A stretch of DNA of 64,000 nt from Paenibacillus faecalis (GCF_900289175.1 NZ_LT985747.1:4446276-4510275); one strand, 5' to 3'. Shown: positions 7,827 through 17,232, counted from the first letter of the stretch. Translations and numbers: made by a program. Notes: generated from the letters alone by a model not told the origin.

Positions 7827-9086
7827 CTAACCTTCCTCTGTCTCCCGCCACACATCGGCGCCAAGCTGCCGAAGATTAGTAACCAGATGATCGTAACCGC
7901 GATCAATAAACTCCACGCCGCTTACTTCAGTAACGCCTTCCGGAACCGTCAGCCCGGCGATGACAAGTGCTGCACCTGCACGAAGATCAGTAGCCTTGAC
8001 TTTGGCTGCATTGAGCCTTCCACCGTTAATAATGGCAGAACGCCCTTCAACACGAATCTTCGCACCCATACGTGCCAATTCCGGCACATGTTTAAAACGA
8101 TTACTGTATACAAAATCAGTAAGCACACTGACACCTTCCGCCTGTGTGAGCAAGCTGGTCATAGGAGATTGAAGATCCGTTGCAAATCCAGGATAGACGA
8201 GCGCCTTCACATCCACATGCTCATACCGCTCTTTCCCGATTACCCGAATGCTTTCATCCAGTTCTTCAATGCCAACGCCCATCTCCAGCAGCTTAGCAGT
8301 AAGAGCTTCCAGATGCTTGGGAATAACATTGTCAATAACGACATTACCACGAGTCGCTGCAGCGGCGATCATATAGGTCCCAGCTTGAATCCGGTCAGGA
8401 ATAATGGAGTGACGGCAGCCATGCAATGAAGAAACACCTTCAATTCGAATGGTTTCCGTACCAGCGCCCTTAATAACAGCTCCCATGGAGTTTAACAAAG
8501 TAGCAACATCTATAATTTCAGGCTCTTTAGCCGCATTTTCAATAATTGTAGAGCCTTTGGCTTTGGCAGCCGCCAGCATAATATTAATCGTCGCCCCGAC
8601 ACTGCTTACATCCAGGTAAATCTTTGCACCCCTTAGTTCTTTTGCATGCAAATGAATAGCGCCATGTTCATTGGTCACGGTCGCGCCAAGCGCTTCAAAC
8701 CCTTTAATATGCTGGTCGATGGGACGAGGTTCAAAATTACAGCCGCCCGGCAGACCGATAACGGCTTCGTTAAATCTTCCGAGCAATGCACCCATCATGT
8801 AATATGAAGCCCGTAGCTTCTTAACAGCCCCATTCGGCATCGGAATCGATTTAATTTTGGAAGGATCGATTTTCATCTGATTATCTTCCCATACAACTTG
8901 TGCGCCCAGTTCTTCCAATATTTCAGCATATACAGCTACATCACTTAAAAGCGGCAAGTTGTCGAGTACGACTTCCGTGTCCGCCAAGATCGCCGCAGGT
9001 ATTAATGCAATCGCACTGTTCTTGGCACCACTGATTGTGACCGTACCCTGTAATGGACGTCCACCGCTGATCATCAATTTTTCCAT
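7827..9086 (-). CDS. murA: UDP-N-acetylglucosamine 1-carboxyvinyltransferase
   Basis: A 419-residue EPSP-synthase-fold enzyme that transfers enolpyruvate to UDP-GlcNAc, the first committed step of peptidoglycan synthesis. The catalytic cysteine is C116 in LPGGCNFEPRPIDQH; the substrate lysine is in AKNSA (K22). The context upstream of rho and next to fba corresponds to the second MurA copy (murAB/murZ) of B. subtilis, so a further murA elsewhere in the genome is likely. Cysteine rather than aspartate at the active site predicts fosfomycin sensitivity of this copy. A 145-base gap separates it from rho. Confidence 0.97.
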   Translation of the reverse strand: MEKLMISGGRPLQGTVTISGAKNSAIALIPAAILADTEVVLDNLPLLSDVAVYAEILEELGAQVVWEDNQMKIDPSKIKSIPMPNGAVKKLRASYYMMGALLGRFNEAVIGLPGGCNFEPRPIDQHIKGFEALGATVTNEHGAIHLHAKELRGAKIYLDVSSVGATINIMLAAAKAKGSTIIENAAKEPEIIDVATLLNSMGAVIKGAGTETIRIEGVSSLHGCRHSIIPDRIQAGTYMIAAAATRGNVVIDNVIPKHLEALTAKLLEMGVGIEELDESIRVIGKERYEHVDVKALVYPGFATDLQSPMTSLLTQAEGVSVLTDFVYSNRFKHVPELARMGAKIRVEGRSAIINGGRLNAAKVKATDLRAGAALVIAGLTVPEGVTEVSGVEFIDRGYDHLVTNLRQLGADVWRETEEG

Positions 9087-9393
9087 AAGCTCAAGGGTCC
9101 CCCTACATCACTTTGCAGCCGATAATGTTTCATAATTGGCAGTATTTTGGGTTTTATAACAAGTGACAAAAGATATTTTTCGTCTGTTGACGGGCTTTGT
9201 CAATAAGAGAAGAAGAAAAAAGAGAACTATGGCCTTTACGACACAGAAATTAAAAATGGAAAAACACCGGCTTTGCGGCGGTGTACTTTCCATCCCAAAT
9301 TTATGGAATTGGACAGCCCGGGATAGGGCTGCCCTGATTATATGTTTAATCAAAAACAAGTGACTTTACTAGAAAAGGCTCATTAAAAATGAA
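9087..9393. other. Intergenic region between fba and murA with terminators
   Basis: About 300 bases without a gene. On the minus strand two hairpins follow the fba stop: one with arms GCAGCCC/GGGCTGT at about 9313-9335, and a stronger one, ACACCG-ccgcaaagc-CGGTGT followed by TTTTT, at about 9258-9285. The second is a good intrinsic terminator for fba. A promoter for murA must lie in the remaining 170 bases but no clear hexamer pair was found. Confidence 0.7.
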
Positions 9394-10248
9394 TTAAGCT
9401 TTGTTGTTGGAGCCAAATTCGCGGATTTTGCCGATAACCGTTTGTTTGATTGCTTCACGGCCTGGCTTGAGGAATGTACGCGGATCGTAAGCTTCTGGCT
9501 TCTCTGCAAGCACTTCACGAACAGCTTTCGTAAATGAAATCTGGTTCTCCGTGTTCACGTTGATCTTGGAAGTTCCAAGGGAAATTGCTTTTTGGATGTC
9601 ATGATTCGGGATACCTGTTCCGCCATGAAGAACGAGAGGAATTTTAACCGCATCACGGATTTCTTCCATTTCTTTAAAACCAAGGTTAGGCTCACCTTTG
9701 TATGGTCCGTGTACCGAACCCAGTGCAGGCGCCAAAGTATCGATACCAGTCTCATTTACGATACGGATACATTCATCCAACTTCGCATACATAACGTCAC
9801 CGATCACGTCATCTTCCTGACCGCCAACGGTACCAACTTCCGCTTCAACAGAAACGCCTCTAGCATGTGCGTACTCAACCACTTGTTTCGTAGTTTCAAT
9901 GTTAGTATCAATTGGGCTGTGAGAATCATCGATCATAACAGAAGTAAATCCTGCGTCAATCGCTTCCTTACATTTCTCTATGCTTGAACCATGGTCCAAG
10001 TGAATAGCTACTGGTACAGTCGTTTTCAAGTCTTCCATAAGACCCTGCACCATTTTTACAACTGTATTAAAACCGCCCATGTAACGTGCTGCACCTTCAG
10101 ATACACCAAGAATTACCGGCGACTTTTCTTCTTCTGCCGCTTCAAGAATTGCATGTGTCCACTCGAGGTTATTGATATTGAACTGTCCTACTGCGTATTT
10201 CCCTTCGAGGGCTTTGTTAAGCATGTCTTTCATTGATACTAATGGCAT
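9394..10248 (-). CDS. fba: Class II fructose-1,6-bisphosphate aldolase
   Basis: A 284-residue TIM-barrel aldolase with the class II zinc and phosphate motifs: HLDHGSS (residues about 81-87, zinc histidine), the VEAEVGTVGGQEDD loop, LHGGTG and GTSKINVNTE. It cleaves fructose-1,6-bisphosphate to glyceraldehyde-3-phosphate and dihydroxyacetone phosphate in glycolysis and works in reverse in gluconeogenesis. Length matches B. subtilis FbaA (285). It is preceded by its own promoter and a strong AGGAGG ribosome site, and lies between spo0F and murA as expected. Confidence 0.98.
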   Translation of the reverse strand: MPLVSMKDMLNKALEGKYAVGQFNINNLEWTHAILEAAEEEKSPVILGVSEGAARYMGGFNTVVKMVQGLMEDLKTTVPVAIHLDHGSSIEKCKEAIDAGFTSVMIDDSHSPIDTNIETTKQVVEYAHARGVSVEAEVGTVGGQEDDVIGDVMYAKLDECIRIVNETGIDTLAPALGSVHGPYKGEPNLGFKEMEEIRDAVKIPLVLHGGTGIPNHDIQKAISLGTSKINVNTENQISFTKAVREVLAEKPEAYDPRTFLKPGREAIKQTVIGKIREFGSNNKA

Positions 10249-10308
10249 GGTCCCATCCTCCTATAGTCGATATGTCTAGTATATGTAGCCGCGATCTTAT
10301 ACCTTAGT

Positions 10309-10338
10309 ATTATACCACATCGCGTAATAAATACTAAA
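10309..10338 (-). promoter_or_regulatory. fba promoter
   Basis: On the minus strand a TATAAT (10309-10314) preceded by TGG (extended -10) and TTTAGT 18 bases upstream. It lies 61 bases upstream of the fba ATG. Confidence 0.65.
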
Positions 10339-10454
10339 CAAGCAAATGACAAAAAGCTATGCTCCCTCTCACACTAACTAAAAGAAAAGATAGCGCCATT
10401 TCTTCAAGAATTATATAAGATGATTTATGTAGAACGTAAAAAACATAATCCTCC

Positions 10455-10487
10455 CAAAAAAGAATTCTGTCTCATTACACAGAATTC
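10455..10487 (-). terminator. Terminator after spo0F
   Basis: Perfect minus-strand hairpin GAATTCTGT-gtaatgag-ACAGAATTC followed by TTTTTT, five bases past the spo0F stop. Confidence 0.9.
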
Positions 10488-10492
10488 ATACC

Positions 10493-10876
10493 TTAGCTGC
10501 ACGTATTTGTTTTATTTTTGAGCTGCATATTCACGGCTAGGCGCATTTCGTCAATATCAAACGGTTTGGTAAAATGCATAAGAGCACCAAGATCTGTCGC
10601 TTCCTTGATCATGTCGAGCTCACCATACGCTGTCATCATAATAACCTTAATATCAGGATTCATCTGTTTGATATGCTTTAATATTTCAAGTCCATCCATT
10701 CCGGGAATCTTCATGTCCAGCAATACTAAATCCGGCTCTTGCTTTCTCACAATATCAAGCGCTATCTTGCCGTTTGCAGCCTGGTATGTCTCATACCCCT
10801 CACTGCTAAAAACCTCCATCAGCAAAATACGTATTCCGTTCTGATCATCTACAATCAACACTTTATGTTTACTCAT
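10493..10876 (-). CDS. spo0F: Sporulation phosphorelay response regulator Spo0F
   Basis: A 127-residue single-domain receiver with no output domain. Phosphorylated aspartate D54 (LLDMKIPGMDG), acidic pocket D10/D11, T82 in MTAYGE, and K104 in FTKPF are all present, as is H101, characteristic of Spo0F. It accepts phosphate from sporulation histidine kinases and passes it to Spo0B and then Spo0A. It lies between fba and pyrG as in B. subtilis and is a single-gene transcript with its own sigma-H type promoter and terminator. Orphan kinases such as the one at 53.5-55.8 kb are plausible donors. Confidence 0.96.
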   Translation of the reverse strand: MSKHKVLIVDDQNGIRILLMEVFSSEGYETYQAANGKIALDIVRKQEPDLVLLDMKIPGMDGLEILKHIKQMNPDIKVIMMTAYGELDMIKEATDLGALMHFTKPFDIDEMRLAVNMQLKNKTNTCS

Positions 10877-10961
10877 GCAACAACCTCCCTATATAAAGAT
10901 CAGTGTTATATATATCAAACGGAAGAAAAGTTCCTAACATTCCATGAACTAACCATTACTT

Positions 10962-10990
10962 GTATTCGCCTGACAATAGCAAATTCCTTC
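10962..10990 (-). promoter_or_regulatory. Sigma-H type promoter of spo0F
   Basis: On the minus strand GAAGGAATT and GGCGAATAC are separated by 11 bases. This fits the sigma-H consensus RNAGGAWWW-N(11-12)-RNNGAATWW in nearly every position. It sits 86 bases upstream of the spo0F start, and spo0F is a known sigma-H gene in B. subtilis. No clear Spo0A box (TGTCGAA) was seen nearby. Confidence 0.75.
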
Positions 10991-11071
10991 CTTATATCGG
11001 AAAAATAACGAAAAATATGTTTTCTTCCGCAAGGAAATGAAAATTTAAATGGATGCCCCTTTCGTCTTTTC

Positions 11072-11106
11072 AAAAAAATAAAGCCCCCCGAAAAAGGGAG
11101 GCTTTA
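11072..11106 (-). terminator. Terminator after pyrG
   Basis: Minus-strand hairpin AAAGCCTCCC-tttttc-GGGGGGCTTT followed by ATTTTTTTG, about 50 bases past the pyrG stop. Confidence 0.88.
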
Positions 11107-11158
11107 ATGAAAAATGCAGCGCCTTGTGAAAAAGGAGGGCGCTAGCGTTTCTTCTTGA

Positions 11159-12754
11159 CTAAGACCGGTGCTTTATCGAAGCTTTGACAAACTCACGGAA
11201 CAGCGGCTGTGGACGATTCGGACGCGATTTGAATTCCGGATGGAATTGAACCGCAAGGAACCAAGGGTGTCCTGGAAGCTCCACGATTTCCACCAATCTG
11301 CCGTCTGGAGAAGTACCGGAAACGCGCAGACCAGCTTCTTCAATCTGTTCGCGGTACTGGTTATTGAACTCATACCGATGACGATGTCTCTCATATACAA
11401 GCTCATCATTATAGCAAGACATAGCCAAAGAGCCTGGTACCAGCTTACATGGATACAAACCAAGACGCATAGTACCGCCCAGGTCTTCCACGTCCTTCTG
11501 CTCTGGCAGAAGATCAATGACAGGATATTCTGTTGCAGGATTGATTTCAGAGCTATTAGCGCCCTCCATACCAATCACCGCACGTGCATATTCAATAACA
11601 GATACCTGCATGCCAAGGCAAATTCCGAAGAATGGAATATTCTGCTCGCGAGCGTAACGAATGGCTGTGATTTTACCTTCAATACCGCGATCACCAAAGC
11701 CGCCTGGTACAAGGATACCGCCGATTCCACCCAACATTTGCTCCACATTGCTCTCGGTAATCTCTTCTGCATTCACCCAGCGGATCTTCACTTCTGCATT
11801 TGCATCGAATCCAGCATGGGATAACGATTCAACCACGCTGAGGTAAGCATCGTGCAAGGCAACATACTTTCCTACAATGGCAATTTCAACGGTTTTCTCC
11901 AGCTTGGATACACGGTCCACAAGGGCTTCCCACTCTGTCATATCCGGCTGTGGTGTATCCAGCTTCAAATGGCTTACTACAATTTCGTCAAGACCTTCTT
12001 CACGCAGGTTCAGAGGGATTTCATAAAGCGTAGATGCATCTCGACATTCTACAACCGCATCAGCATCAATATCACAGAAAAGAGCGATTTTTGCTTTCAT
12101 CTCCGTAGAAAGTTCATGCTCGGTCCGGCATACGATCACGTTCGGCTGAATGCCGATGCTGCGAAGTTCTTTTACACTGTGCTGGGTCGGCTTCGTCTTC
12201 ACTTCGCCAGCTGCTTTAATATACGGAATAAGCGTTACGTGAATATACATTACGTTATCACGACCGACTTCGCTCTTGAATTGACGGATCGCTTCAAGAA
12301 ACGGAAGGCTCTCAATATCCCCGACAGTACCGCCGATTTCTGTAATAACAACATCTGCTTCGCGTCCAGCGCGGAATACGCGCTCCTTGATTTCATTCGT
12401 AATATGGGGGATAACTTGAACAGTACCGCCCAAGTACTCACCACGACGCTCCTTGCTAATAACGGAGGAATATACTTTACCGGTCGTGACATTGCTGTTC
12501 TTCGACAGATTAATATCAATAAACCGCTCATAGTGTCCAAGATCAAGATCCGTTTCGGCACCATCATCAGTTACAAACACTTCGCCATGCTGATAAGGAC
12601 TCATCGTACCCGGGTCTATATTAATGTAAGGATCAAATTTCTGGATCGTTACCTTAAGTCCTCTATTCTTCAACAGTCTGCCGAGCGAAGCTGCGGTAAT
12701 CCCTTTGCCCAAGGAAGACACAACTCCACCTGTTACGAAAATATACTTTGTCAC
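11159..12754 (-). CDS. pyrG: CTP synthase
   Basis: A 531-residue two-domain enzyme that aminates UTP to CTP using glutamine. The N-terminal synthetase domain starts with the P-loop-like GGVVSSLGKGITAASLG; the C-terminal class I amidotransferase domain has the nucleophile in GICLGMQ and the His-Glu dyad in FHPEF. The start is GTG with AGGAGGG nine bases upstream. Order spo0F-pyrG-rpoE is that of B. subtilis, where pyrG is controlled by CTP-sensitive attenuation; here the leader has a hairpin (see the intergenic entry) but not the typical GGGC start. Confidence 0.98.
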   Translation of the reverse strand: MTKYIFVTGGVVSSLGKGITAASLGRLLKNRGLKVTIQKFDPYINIDPGTMSPYQHGEVFVTDDGAETDLDLGHYERFIDINLSKNSNVTTGKVYSSVISKERRGEYLGGTVQVIPHITNEIKERVFRAGREADVVITEIGGTVGDIESLPFLEAIRQFKSEVGRDNVMYIHVTLIPYIKAAGEVKTKPTQHSVKELRSIGIQPNVIVCRTEHELSTEMKAKIALFCDIDADAVVECRDASTLYEIPLNLREEGLDEIVVSHLKLDTPQPDMTEWEALVDRVSKLEKTVEIAIVGKYVALHDAYLSVVESLSHAGFDANAEVKIRWVNAEEITESNVEQMLGGIGGILVPGGFGDRGIEGKITAIRYAREQNIPFFGICLGMQVSVIEYARAVIGMEGANSSEINPATEYPVIDLLPEQKDVEDLGGTMRLGLYPCKLVPGSLAMSCYNDELVYERHRHRYEFNNQYREQIEEAGLRVSGTSPDGRLVEIVELPGHPWFLAVQFHPEFKSRPNRPQPLFREFVKASIKHRS

Positions 12755-13171
12755 AGTAAAAACCCTCCTAAATAAATTCGAAAATCAGGCGACATATGAT
12801 GTTTATAGTTACCTTTTTTACTTCTGATTCATCATCAAACAGCGATAAAAATGAACGGTGCCCGCTTCCATGATAAAAAAGCGAGCCGACCGATTAACAT
12901 ATGACTTGTATTTTGGTGAATCATAAGCCTATAAGCTAGAAGCTTCAGACCTGCAACTTTAGAAACAACAATTGCATCAATTCCCTAATACAAACAAAAA
13001 AAGTGACCCCGAAAAGTAACGGGGCACTTTTATAATTCACTATATTTAAGCACTTAAATCATAAGCCCAAGCAATAGTTTACTCTGTGCCTTGTCTCCTT
13101 GTCAAGAGAAGAACCAGCCCTAAACCGGCTTAAAGCAAGGGCAAAAAATGACAGAATGAAAAGCAGCCTGA
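12755..13171. other. pyrG leader region and rpoE terminator
   Basis: No gene. On the minus strand a strong terminator for rpoE lies at 12995-13032 (AAAGTGCCCCG-ttactttt-CGGGGTCACTTTTTTT). Closer to pyrG, at about 12858-12885, GGCTCGCTT and AAGCGGGC form a hairpin followed by a short T-rich stretch, a possible attenuator 110 bases before the start codon. B. subtilis regulates pyrG by an attenuator at this place; the reiterative GGG start needed for that mechanism is not evident here. Confidence 0.5.
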
Positions 13172-13726
13172 TTAACGGTCAAGATCGCTGTCTTCATCCT
13201 CGTCTAAACCGTCTTCATCCTCATCCAGGTTGTCCTCATCTTCCAAGTCATCATCGTCAAGAACAACTTCTTCATCGACTTCTTCATCGGCATCGTCATC
13301 ATCGGAATAAATATCCTCAGAATCCTCATCCACGCTGTCATAATCTTCTTCCGGTTCATCCACAGCGTATGTTTCTTCCTCGTCTACGAACTCATCTTCC
13401 TCATCATCCTCGTCATTAATGATCCGCGGACGCTTCGAATTTGCTACAGGATCATCGGAACGCTCTAGAGGATACCAGCGCTTCAGGCCCCACAAATTAG
13501 TGCCAACGCAGGCAAAACGCCCATCGATATTAATCTCGGTATATAACTGAGCAATCGTTTCGTTAATTTCTGCTTCTGTAAAACCGCGAAGCTTGGCCAC
13601 TTCGTTCATCAAGTCACGGTAGTAATACGGCGTATTTGCCGTTTTGAGTACCAAAAAAGCCAGGTCCACCATTGGGATTTCCTGAATCTTTTCTGGGTCG
13701 ATTTTTAAATTGAGCGGATTACTCAC
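13172..13726 (-). CDS. rpoE: RNA polymerase delta subunit
   Basis: A 184-residue protein with a folded N-terminal HARE-HTH domain (residues 10-90, including the YYYRDLMNEV motif and the KRWYP end) and a C-terminal tail made almost wholly of Asp and Glu. The tail is longer than in B. subtilis (173 residues total there). Delta displaces RNA and DNA from core polymerase and speeds promoter recycling. The GTG start with GAGGA about 12 bases upstream gives the family's short N-terminus; the upstream ATG would add eight residues. Neighbour pyrG matches B. subtilis. Confidence 0.95.
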   Translation of the reverse strand: MSNPLNLKIDPEKIQEIPMVDLAFLVLKTANTPYYYRDLMNEVAKLRGFTEAEINETIAQLYTEINIDGRFACVGTNLWGLKRWYPLERSDDPVANSKRPRIINDEDDEEDEFVDEEETYAVDEPEEDYDSVDEDSEDIYSDDDDADEEVDEEVVLDDDDLEDEDNLDEDEDGLDEDEDSDLDR

Positions 13727-14187
13727 TAACGTACACTTCCTCTCACGCAATCTTCGCCTTACATGACCATCATAATCTCAACATTTCCATTATCAAAAAT
13801 AAGTAAAACCTATTTAGACTTAAAAATCAAGTTTTTATCAAACTCTTTATTCGTACCCGCATAATCGGCTTTAGCAATCGAACTTATGCTTCCCAAGTAT
13901 TCAAAAAAAGCCAAGCAAGAAATTAAGTCCCACTTGGCTTACCTTTTTGGAAAAAGGCGAAAGAGAAACTCCTTTCGCCTTCTGACTGTATCCGCCCCAA
14001 GGATTACATCCTTACGGGATGGGTGAAAGAACTTCAAAGTTCCCTCTGTCTATATTATGTTCGCCATAAGCGATTGACACGTCGAACAGGGCCTATTTCC
14101 CTGAAAAAAGGGCAGTGTCCCATTCGGGCAATCTCTTCTATTCATACAATACTGCAGCAACGGTTCATCGAAGGGGGATTGTCAGGC
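13727..14187. other. Intergenic region between rpoE and the subtilase gene
   Basis: About 460 bases with two hairpins: 13903-13940 (AAGCCAAG/CTTGGCTT) and 13951-13981 (AAGGCGAAAG/CTTTCGCCTT). In both, the T run lies on the minus strand, so they would stop leftward transcription into rpoE from the subtilase side. An rpoE promoter should then lie between 13900 and 13740. On the plus strand a TTGACA at about 14075 may belong to the subtilase promoter, but no matching -10 is clear. Confidence 0.5.
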
Positions 14188-15345
14188 ATGAACTACACCC
14201 GGATTATGCAATCATTGCTTTTGAAGACGGACCCTCTGCAACACGTCCGGGAAGAGAATCGTCGAATCCTGACGTTTCATGATCCCAAGGTCTACTTCGA
14301 CTGCATTCAAGGATGGCAAGAGTTGTCCAAATCCGCCTTACACATGCAAAATATAAACTATTCCTCACTTGCTCACTCGATTATCGCCTCTTCTTCCCTT
14401 ACTGCCCAACTCGAATCGGAGTTCAAACATGATATAACCGTGGAAGAAGACCACCGGGTACACATTCGTGCTGTTCCAGGAGGGATTAGCTCCGGTCCGG
14501 GAATCCCTTGGGGAATCAAACAGATCAAAGCCCCACAGGCCTGGTCGATCTCAACCGGGCATCGCGTCAAGATCGCAGTTATCGATACTGGCTTGGACTA
14601 TAGTCATCCTGACCTTCAGCATTCAACGGCCAGAGGAATCAATCTGGTCCACCGAGGCTTACCGCCCTATGATGATAACGGCCACGGTACACATATCTCA
14701 GGTACGATCGCAGCTGCTAACAGTGTCCGTGGAATGATCGGAGTTGCTCCACGATCGACCGTTTACCCTATAAAAGCATTCGACCACAACGGATCAGCAT
14801 TTGTGTCGGATATTGTCATGGGTATTGATTGGTGTGTGAACACCGGCATTAATATTATCAATATGAGCTTCGGCATGCAAAACCGCAGCCGCGCCCTGCT
14901 TGATATCGTCACTAAAGCTTATCAAGCCGGTGTCATTATTGTAGCTTCCTCTGGCAACGACGGTAAGCGTCGTTCTGTAGATTATCCAGCTCGCTATACC
15001 CAGACCATTTCGGTCGGCGCAACCGACCGAAACCGCAGAATTCCGCCATTCAGCAACCGGGGTCCGTATGTCGATATTTATGCTCCTGGCGACAAAATCA
15101 TTTCCGCCTGGCTGCATGGTAAATACCATGAGATGAGCGGGACTTCGATGGCAACCTCCCATATCAGCGGAACCATCGCCCTGCTTTTAGCTCAGAGCCC
15201 CGGGTTAAAACCCGCGGTGATTAAGTCGCTACTACGACGAACCTCAATGCCGCTGCGAACTCGTAAAGGTCGAACCTCATCCTCTGGCGGTGAAGTCCAT
15301 ACATTAAAGTTTCTGCGTGAAGGATTAAAGCTTAATCCTGTATGA
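14188..15345 (+). CDS. S8 family subtilisin-like serine protease
   Basis: With the start at 14188 (GGGGG ribosome site ten bases upstream) the protein has 385 residues. The catalytic triad is in VIDTGLDYSHPD (Asp), GHGTHISGT (His) and GTSMATSH (Ser), with the oxyanion asparagine in SSGNDG. There is a prodomain-like stretch of about 100 residues but no signal peptide, so it may be retained in the cytoplasm or exported by another route. The position after the catalytic serine is Ser-His where most subtilases have Pro-His. It stands alone on the plus strand between rpoE and argS. An in-frame ATG at 14023 would add 55 residues with no family resemblance. Confidence 0.9.
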   Translation: MNYTRIMQSLLLKTDPLQHVREENRRILTFHDPKVYFDCIQGWQELSKSALHMQNINYSSLAHSIIASSSLTAQLESEFKHDITVEEDHRVHIRAVPGGISSGPGIPWGIKQIKAPQAWSISTGHRVKIAVIDTGLDYSHPDLQHSTARGINLVHRGLPPYDDNGHGTHISGTIAAANSVRGMIGVAPRSTVYPIKAFDHNGSAFVSDIVMGIDWCVNTGINIINMSFGMQNRSRALLDIVTKAYQAGVIIVASSGNDGKRRSVDYPARYTQTISVGATDRNRRIPPFSNRGPYVDIYAPGDKIISAWLHGKYHEMSGTSMATSHISGTIALLLAQSPGLKPAVIKSLLRRTSMPLRTRKGRTSSSGGEVHTLKFLREGLKLNPV

Positions 15346-15390
15346 TTGATAAATCCATATTCATAGATGATATCCATTTTAAGATGGCAA

Positions 15391-15426
15391 ATAGCCGCCT
15401 GCCTGTATTAGGCAAGCGGCTTTTCA
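15391..15426. terminator. Bidirectional terminator between subtilase and argS
   Basis: Hairpin AGCCGCcTGCCT-gtatt-AGGCAaGCGGCT followed by TTTTC on the plus strand and an A-rich stretch on the left. It stands between the convergent subtilase and argS genes. Confidence 0.85.
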
Positions 15427-15552
15427 GGTTGTTTTGGAACATGTTTTTTCGATTCGCTGATTGATCACCGCCATGCGGCACGACGCCAAGCGTTTGGCAA
15501 CCTGCGCCCGGTACGAATTCGCTAAGAAAACTGTTCGTAACGACCCGTTCTG

Positions 15553-17232
15553 TTACATACGTTCCGGGGCTGATACTCCCATAAGGCGCAGCACATTCGA
15601 TATAACGGTACGAACAGCGCCAAGCAGAGCAAATCTGGCCTGAGTCCGCTCTGCATCCTCTGTAATCACGCGCTCCTCTCTGTAATAACTGTGGAACAGT
15701 GAAGCCAGTTCATATACATAGCGAATTAGACGATGGGGTGCAAAGTTTTCAGCAGCAAGTGTCACTTCATGCGGGAACTCGCCGATTTTCCGCAAAATAT
15801 CATATTCATGCTCCGTTGTAAGAAGACCCAGGTTGATATCCTTCAAAGGAAGGAGCTCAATTCCCTGTTCCTCCGCTTGGCGGAACACACTGCAAATACG
15901 TGCATGAGCATACTGCACATAATACACCGGGTTTTCATTAGACGTCGATACAGCAAGATCCATATCGAAGTCAAGATGCGAATCCATACTGCGCATCGTA
16001 AAGAAATAACGGATTGCGTCAACGCCCACCTCATCCATTAAGTCTTCCATCGTGACAGCTTTGCCAGTGCGCTTGGACATTTTCACTTTTTCGCCATCCT
16101 GGAACAGGCTTACCATTTGGGCGATTAAAACAGTCAGCTTATCCGGGTCATTGCCCAGAGCTTCCATGGCGGCCTTCATCCGCGGGATATATCCATGATG
16201 GTCTGCTCCCCAAATATTAATCATACGGTCATATCCACGCTCGTACTTATTGCGGTGATATGCAATGTCCGGCGTCAAGTAAGTGTATGTGCCATCATTT
16301 TTAACAAGTACGCGATCCTTGTCATCACCGTAGTCCGTTGTACGCAGCCAGGTGGCCCCATCCTTCTCATACGCCTCGCCTTTAGCCTTCAGCTCTTCAA
16401 GCACCTTCTCTACCAATCCTTTTTCATAAAGAGAGGTTTCACTGAACCATTCGTCAAAATGAACGCGGAAACGATTGAGATCGCGCTTGATCTTGTCAAG
16501 CTCCTTCTCCAGACCGTATTGACGGAAAAAGACCGTCCGCTCTTCAGAATCAAGGGATAGCAGGGAGTCGCCTTTTTCAGCAACCAGTTCTTTAGCAAAT
16601 CCTTTGATGTCTTCTCCGTGATAGCCGTCCTCCGGCATCTCAACATCTTGTCCCAACTCTTGCAGATAACGAGCTTCGATCGACTTGCACAGGTTCACGA
16701 CCTGATTACCGGCATCGTTAATATAATATTCCCGAGTCACTTTGTAACCTGCAAAATCCAATACATTGCAAAGTGCATCGCCGACAGCGGCTCCACGAGC
16801 ATGCCCCAAATGAAGGCTACCCGTCGGGTTAGCACTGACAAACTCCATCTGGACTTTTTGTCCTTGGCCGATACTTACCCGTCCGTAATTCTCGCCCTCC
16901 TGCTGCACGAGTCCGATAACGGGATAGAGATAGCTTTTGTTCAACGTGAAGTTAATAAAGCCTGGACCAGCTATTTCGGCCTTTTCAATCGATGCTTTAC
17001 CCGTATCCAAGTGCTCCAGAATAGCTTCTGCAATCTGACGCGGGTTCTTCTTGGCAATCCGGGTCAACTGCATCGCAGCATTGGTAGCCAGATCACCGTG
17101 CGATTTATCTTTTGGTACTTCCAGCGTGATGGCAGGCAGTTCTTCACGGGATACAATCCCTGCCGCTACGATCGCGTCAGCGACTGCTTCTACAACAAGC
17201 TGGTTAATGTTATCAAGTGGATTTAATGTCAT
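15553..17232 (-). CDS. argS: Arginyl-tRNA synthetase
   Basis: A 559-residue class I synthetase with the HIGH motif as LHLGHARG, an N-terminal Add1 domain, the KMSKR motif in EKVKMSKRTGKA, and a C-terminal DALR anticodon-binding domain (EENPVYYVQYAHARI to the end). It charges tRNA-Arg and needs tRNA for amino acid activation. The ATG overlaps the stop codon of the upstream DUF1934 gene in an ATGA, so the pair is translationally coupled. B. subtilis has the same argS-ywiB pair. Confidence 0.98.
   Translation of the reverse strand: MTLNPLDNINQLVVEAVADAIVAAGIVSREELPAITLEVPKDKSHGDLATNAAMQLTRIAKKNPRQIAEAILEHLDTGKASIEKAEIAGPGFINFTLNKSYLYPVIGLVQQEGENYGRVSIGQGQKVQMEFVSANPTGSLHLGHARGAAVGDALCNVLDFAGYKVTREYYINDAGNQVVNLCKSIEARYLQELGQDVEMPEDGYHGEDIKGFAKELVAEKGDSLLSLDSEERTVFFRQYGLEKELDKIKRDLNRFRVHFDEWFSETSLYEKGLVEKVLEELKAKGEAYEKDGATWLRTTDYGDDKDRVLVKNDGTYTYLTPDIAYHRNKYERGYDRMINIWGADHHGYIPRMKAAMEALGNDPDKLTVLIAQMVSLFQDGEKVKMSKRTGKAVTMEDLMDEVGVDAIRYFFTMRSMDSHLDFDMDLAVSTSNENPVYYVQYAHARICSVFRQAEEQGIELLPLKDINLGLLTTEHEYDILRKIGEFPHEVTLAAENFAPHRLIRYVYELASLFHSYYREERVITEDAERTQARFALLGAVRTVISNVLRLMGVSAPERM

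Noticed and set aside
9163..9363. 66-codon frame on the plus strand between murA and fba
   Set aside because: It runs through the fba terminator hairpins and has no homologous look.
11852..12775. 307-codon open frame on the plus strand opposite pyrG
   Set aside because: Antisense shadow of pyrG with no ribosome site and no domain.
12850..12890. CTP-sensitive attenuator of pyrG as in B. subtilis
   Set aside because: A hairpin exists but the GGGC start and the pyrimidine-rich partner needed for reiterative transcription control were not found. Kept only as a note in the intergenic entry.
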